The translations under genes and the position numbers were made by a program. From assembly GCA_009783265.1 (NCBI GenBank), contig WRHM01000013.1, forward strand, positions 1 through 40,646: a DNA stretch of 40,646 nt, given 5' to 3'. Shown here one piece after another: positions 38,320 to 40,646 of the stretch. The first letter of the stretch is position 1. Each line of letters opens with the position of its first letter. The notes beneath the pieces are model-generated. The model had not been told where the DNA came from and did not search any database. It saw nothing but the letters and a program-made list of their open reading frames with translations. This stretch comes from Oscillospiraceae bacterium. GTDB taxonomy: Bacteria > Bacillota > Clostridia > Oscillospirales > WRJC01.

Positions 38320-38371
38320 GTAGAGGCGCGCATAGCGCGTCCGCGCGGAATGCCCGGTGGGCATTCCCTAC
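38320..38371. repeat. Short palindromic element, second copy (inverted)
   Basis: Bounded by GTAGAGGCGC (38320-38329) and CCCTAC (38366-38371). Read on the minus strand it begins ATTTGTAGGG and ends CGGACGCGCTATGCGCGCC, matching the element at 13503-13577 with an internal deletion. Its own stem is GGAATGCCC-GGT-GGGCATTCC (38347-38367). The rest of the 38268-38478 gap shows nothing coding. Confidence 0.6.
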
Positions 38372-38478
38372 AAATAAAATATTATTGCAGCTTTTAAATA
38401 TAAACTTTGCGCCTTAATTCAGTAATTTTAAAATGTTAAACAGTATTGATTTAAAAAATTAAGGGGGACGCAAAGATT

Positions 38479-38805
38479 ATGAAAACTGAAAATAATTATA
38501 AATATAAAAACCGGAATAAAATAAAACATAAAAACAAAAAATACTTGAAAGCCGAATCTCTTTTTCCGAAAGATTTGCTGGCAGAAATACAAAAATACGC
38601 GCAGGGAGAACTGATATATATACCCAAACCTAAAGAATCACGCGAGAAATGGGGATATTACACAGGGAGCAGGAATGTCATAGAAGAACGCAACACAGAA
38701 ATATGCAGGCATTTTCAGAACGGCATGACAATCGGCAATCTTGCGGCAAAATATTTTTTATCAGTCGAGAGTATAAAGAGAATCGTGTATAAAAGCAAAA
38801 CTTAA
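38479..38805 (+). CDS. CD3324-type HTH protein
   Basis: 108 aa with AAGGGGG upstream. After a basic Lys/Asn-rich start it reads LKAESLFPKDLLAEIQKYAQ and GELIYIPKPKESREKWGYYT. The last third, EICRHFQNGMTIGNLAAKYF then LSVESIKRIVYK, is a helix-turn-helix of the sigma-factor/resolvase type. This is the layout of small CD3324-family clostridial proteins, whose role is unknown but presumably DNA-binding. It is convergent with the toxin-antitoxin pair and separated from it by a shared terminator. Confidence 0.8.
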   Translation: MKTENNYKYKNRNKIKHKNKKYLKAESLFPKDLLAEIQKYAQGELIYIPKPKESREKWGYYTGSRNVIEERNTEICRHFQNGMTIGNLAAKYFLSVESIKRIVYKSKT

Positions 38806-38806
38806 T

Positions 38807-38850
38807 AAAAAAATCGTGCAGTTGAAAAAATAAATGCACGATTTTTGTTT
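38807..38850. terminator. Bidirectional terminator (copy 1 of a 43-nt exact repeat)
   Basis: AAAAATCGTGCA (38809-38820) pairs with TGCACGATTTTT (38835-38846), with A and T runs on both sides. It lies between convergent genes. 38804-38846 is identical to 40451-40493. Confidence 0.88.
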
Positions 38851-38874
38851 TAACCGAAAAAAAACACTGAAATT

Positions 38875-39192
38875 TTATTTTGATAGAAATTCAATTAATC
38901 TTTTTTTATCCACTTCGGTTAACGCGCCGATTGGATTGAAGTTGTAAAATGCTGACAAATTTTGTGTAAGTCTTGTTCCTGTGTCAATGTATGACTGCTT
39001 ATCAAGCCCTGACTGAGACCAGTTTTTAATTTCAAAATACTTAGCTTTGATTGCTTCGCTTTTATTCCCGTATTGCGTCGTAATCGGATAAATTCTCACG
39101 AGTGCGTTATCTAAAGCATACACAAGCACCGGGCGGCTTTTGCCTCCGTCACCCCACGAGATATATGCCATGAATATGTCATAGGGTTTCAT
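38875..39192 (-). CDS. PemK/MazF-like toxin of a type II toxin-antitoxin pair
   Basis: 105 aa. MKPYDIFMAYISWGDGGKSR then PVLVYALDNALVRIYPITTQ give the SH3-like barrel pattern of PemK/MazF-type toxins (W/Y-x-D-G-x-K-x-R-P-V-L-V). LDKQSYIDTGTRLTQNLSAF corresponds to the later conserved strand. These toxins are mRNA endonucleases. The gene starts on the last base of the antitoxin stop (TAATG), so it is tightly coupled. The fold call is from motifs; catalytic residues were not verified by alignment. Confidence 0.8.
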   Translation of the reverse strand: MKPYDIFMAYISWGDGGKSRPVLVYALDNALVRIYPITTQYGNKSEAIKAKYFEIKNWSQSGLDKQSYIDTGTRLTQNLSAFYNFNPIGALTEVDKKRLIEFLSK

Positions 39193-39494
39193 TATCCGTT
39201 CACCGCCCAGTCATATAGTTCCGGGTGTAAATCCTTATCAATAATAAGATTGCCGTGTTTGTCTGTATTAAGCGTGTATTCTTTTGCAGGGGTTCTTTCA
39301 AGCGCGGCGACAAGCTGCTCATCAAGCGTGGGTTTCAAGCTCAGGCGAAACGGTAATCCCCCCGTTATTAGCGATTGTCGCAGAAACATATTAACCGCGT
39401 CGGTAACCGTTATTCCGAATTTCGCGTAAAGTTTTTCCGCTCCGGCTTTTGTTTCCGGGTCAATCCTGATATTCAGGTTTGCTGTTTTTGGCAT
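39192..39494 (-). CDS. RelB/DinJ-family antitoxin
   Basis: 100 aa. MPKTANLNIRIDPETKAGAE and KLYAKFGITVTDAVNMFLRQ form the ribbon-helix-helix domain of RelB/DinJ antitoxins, followed by SLITGGLPFRL, a conserved stretch of that family. The C-terminal part ends DKDLHPELYDWAVNG. AGAGGTGA is upstream. It pairs with a PemK-like rather than the more usual RelE/YafQ-like toxin, showing partner exchange between families. Confidence 0.88.
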   Translation of the reverse strand: MPKTANLNIRIDPETKAGAEKLYAKFGITVTDAVNMFLRQSLITGGLPFRLSLKPTLDEQLVAALERTPAKEYTLNTDKHGNLIIDKDLHPELYDWAVNG

Positions 39495-39517
39495 AAAAAA
39501 TCACCTCTTTCATGATT

Positions 39518-39546
39518 ATTATACCACAACGCGAACGCAAATGCAA
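39518..39546 (-). promoter_or_regulatory. Promoter of the DinJ/PemK-type pair
   Basis: On the minus strand TTGCAT (39546-39541) and TATAAT (39523-39518) are 17 bp apart, with the -10 box 24 bp before the antitoxin ATG. Confidence 0.65.
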
Positions 39547-39581
39547 TACATTTTTAAAAAAATAGTTTTGTCAAGATGTGA

Positions 39582-39688
39582 AACCCCTCCGTCGCTTCGC
39601 GACACCTCCCCTGTTAGGGGAGGCTTGGAGCAAATTCCTTGCCGCCCCTGAAAGGGGAGGGGGACCGTCCGCAGACGGTGGAGGGGTT
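39582..39688. repeat. 107-bp palindromic repeat element
   Basis: The ends AACCCCTCC (39582-39590) and GGAGGGGTT (39680-39688) are perfect inverted repeats. Inner hairpins are GTCGC-TTC-GCGAC (39591-39603), CCTCCCCT...AGGGGAGG and CCGTC/GACGG (39665-39678). CCGTCCGCAGACGG is identical to part of the element at 10638. No coding potential is convincing; an open frame across it is accidental. Confidence 0.7.
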
Positions 39689-39697
39689 GCTTTAAAG

Positions 39698-40396
39698 CTA
39701 CTGCGTTTTTACCGTAAGAGTGTAGTCCATAGTGGTGTGCCAGCCTCCCTCGGCAACCTTAACATAATATTCTCCCGCAGGTAAATATGACGCTTTATCA
39801 TTGGTGGATGTTTTTACAGCGCTTCCGTATGATTTAAATTCAAGAATTTTTTCATCATATTTTTTTGAAATAAATTGAATATTCCAATACTCAGTATTGC
39901 TGTCAATAAACTTATGTTCAAAATCAAGAATGATGCGGCTTGCATAAGGGAGAGTAAAATCGTAAGTTTCTACGCTATCTTCTTTATCAAGTCTGCCCTC
40001 GAATTTCTTTGTCTCTTTTGTTGCGGTTGCCGGTGGCGGCGCGGGAGTCACTGCTTTCTTGTCATTGAGTATTACCGTGTTAGTTTTCCCGTCCCAATCT
40101 ACTTCTAATCCCAACGCCTCACCCACAGCCCGAACAGGAAGATATGTAGAACCGTTCAATATAAACGGGTCAACGGCATTACCGTTCGCGTCTTTAGGCG
40201 TTATTTGCTTTCCGTTTAGAGTGATTTTAATGTCATTGTAAGAAATACTGACAGTCTTTACAATCGGAGCGGCAAAGAAAGAAAAACGGATTACCACATA
40301 CAAATTGAAAGAAAATGGAATTTGCAGCAGAACCGTCAAACGATTAAGAACAAATGGCAGCGTAGAAACAAAAACTCTCGATAAACTTTGCAACAT
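39698..40396 (-). CDS. Stalk-domain (copper-amine-oxidase N-like) exported protein, broken N-terminus
   Basis: The reliable part starts around residue 38 with RFSFFAAPIVKTVSISYNDI and TLNGKQITPKDANGNAVDPF, then NGSTYLPVRAVGEALGLEVD, the signature of copper amine oxidase N-terminal-like stalk domains in wall-associated clostridial proteins. A Pro/Ala linker and a C-terminal beta domain resembling bacterial pre-peptidase domains follow (GRLDKEDSVETYDFTLPYAS, LPAGEYYVKVAEGG). The first ~37 residues of the open frame are merely the antisense of an Xre gene remnant. The original start codon and most of the signal peptide are therefore lost, and it is probably not exported. Confidence 0.75.
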   Translation of the reverse strand: MLQSLSRVFVSTLPFVLNRLTVLLQIPFSFNLYVVIRFSFFAAPIVKTVSISYNDIKITLNGKQITPKDANGNAVDPFILNGSTYLPVRAVGEALGLEVDWDGKTNTVILNDKKAVTPAPPPATATKETKKFEGRLDKEDSVETYDFTLPYASRIILDFEHKFIDSNTEYWNIQFISKKYDEKILEFKSYGSAVKTSTNDKASYLPAGEYYVKVAEGGWHTTMDYTLTVKTQ

Positions 40397-40451
40397 TCTT
40401 GATTGTAATGTGGAAGATATTATAACTCATATTAAAATGGAAAATGATTGA
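40287..40451 (+). pseudogene. Xre-type HTH gene, C-terminal remnant
   Basis: The plus-strand frame reads RITTYKLKENGICSRTVKRL then TNGSVETKTLDKLCNILDCN and VEDIITHIKMEND before a stop. This is the C-terminal two-thirds of a YozG/YjzA-like HTH protein, with recognition helix and LCNILxCxVxDII closure. No start codon or first helix is present, because the left boundary joins the stalk-protein gene at about 40287. The terminator right after its stop is the same 43-nt sequence that follows the CD3324-type gene. Confidence 0.75.
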
Positions 40452-40453
40452 AT

Positions 40454-40497
40454 AAAAAAATCGTGCAGTTGAAAAAATAAATGCACGATTTTTTGTT
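40454..40497. terminator. Bidirectional terminator (copy 2 of the 43-nt exact repeat)
   Basis: AAAAATCGTGCA (40456-40467) with TGCACGATTTTT (40482-40493), A and T runs on both sides. It lies between the Xre remnant and a convergent gene at the right edge. Confidence 0.88.
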
Positions 40498-40530
40498 TGT
40501 GATTTTATGAAAGCAACTGATATAAAAAGC

Positions 40531-40646
40531 TTATTTTGAACAGGACTTACTCAAAATATAAGTGTTTCTTTTGAATGGCCTGCCGTCAAAGGTTACGCAA
40601 TCCTCGTTTTCCAGCAGCAACTGCATACCGAGCCTCTCTATCTCAC
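40531..40646 (-). CDS. Unidentified protein, C-terminal end (runs off right edge)
   Basis: The minus strand from the edge reads EIERLGMQLLLENEDCVTFD then GRPFKRNTYILSKSCSK and a TAA at 40533-40531. The open frame, convergent terminator and host-like codons indicate a real gene entering from the right. Thirty-seven residues are not enough to name it. Confidence 0.45.
   Translation of the reverse strand, partial: EIERLGMQLLLENEDCVTFDGRPFKRNTYILSKSCSK

Noticed and set aside
39578..39784. Open frame of 68 codons across the GC-rich element
   Set aside because: It runs through a palindromic non-coding repeat and into the antisense of the stalk-protein gene; no ribosome binding site.

Overview
The window is low-GC (A+T-rich) DNA with ATA/AAA-rich codon use and strong Shine-Dalgarno sites. 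It comes from a bacterium of the Firmicutes/Clostridia type. The gene order ylxM-ffh-rpsP-khpA-rimM-trmD, a complete run from mraZ to ftsZ, a PASTA-bearing division transpeptidase and a piece of the forespore regulator gene spoVT all point to an endospore-forming or ancestrally endospore-forming clostridium. I cannot name the genus from sequence alone.

Positions 1-8.0 kb are the right part of an integrated, decayed mobile element. It contains the first codons of an IS630-type transposase running off the left edge, a scrap of a large serine recombinase joined to the 3' end of a relaxase gene, and a DUF6236-like gene with a damaged start. It also carries an Xre regulator facing a GLUG/S-layer-homology surface protein, with two matched operators and a strong promoter between them. 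Further right are a headless 209-aa reading frame, an RHS-core fragment, a truncated conjugative-element sigma-like gene and a small accessory gene. The element ends with an intact-looking large serine integrase (6291) whose frame runs without a stop into codon ~30 of spoVT (from about 8004). The right attachment junction therefore lies inside spoVT. The spoVT N-terminal half is not in the window. This is the best candidate for a notable system: a spoVT-interrupting element analogous in layout to skin in sigK.

Positions 8.5-10.6 kb hold an FkbM-type methyltransferase and a DUF2975 membrane protein with its Xre partner. Positions 11.0-20.4 kb hold ylxM-ffh-rpsP-khpA-rimM-(RHH/RelE toxin-antitoxin cassette)-small gene-trmD-murJ-O-antigen-ligase-like-DUF4330-DUF4330, covering protein targeting, ribosome maturation, tRNA modification and envelope export. 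The toxin-antitoxin cassette sits in the 3' end of rimM and is flanked by a 51-bp direct repeat of that end. An HPr gene with a structured leader (20.5-20.9 kb) and uvrC-rsmD-coaD (21.1-24.2 kb) follow.

Positions 24.3-38.1 kb are the division and cell-wall cluster: mraZ (with three TGGGG boxes), rsmH, ftsL, a PASTA penicillin-binding protein, murE, murF, mraY, ftsW, murG, ftsQ and ftsZ. murD, murB/murC and ftsA are absent from their usual places. Positions 38.1-40.6 kb are accessory again: a small ORF, a CD3324-type HTH protein, a DinJ/PemK-type toxin-antitoxin pair, a stalk-domain protein with a broken N-terminus fused back-to-back to an Xre remnant, and the C-terminal end of an unidentified gene.

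Short palindromic repeats are spread through the window (10.64, 13.13, 13.50, 32.16, 38.32 and 39.58 kb). One 28-bp repeat occurs inside two essential genes, trmD and murF, in the same reading frame. A 21-bp palindrome of the form TGTAAA-N9/10-TTACA lies upstream of ylxM-ffh, mraZ and ftsZ.
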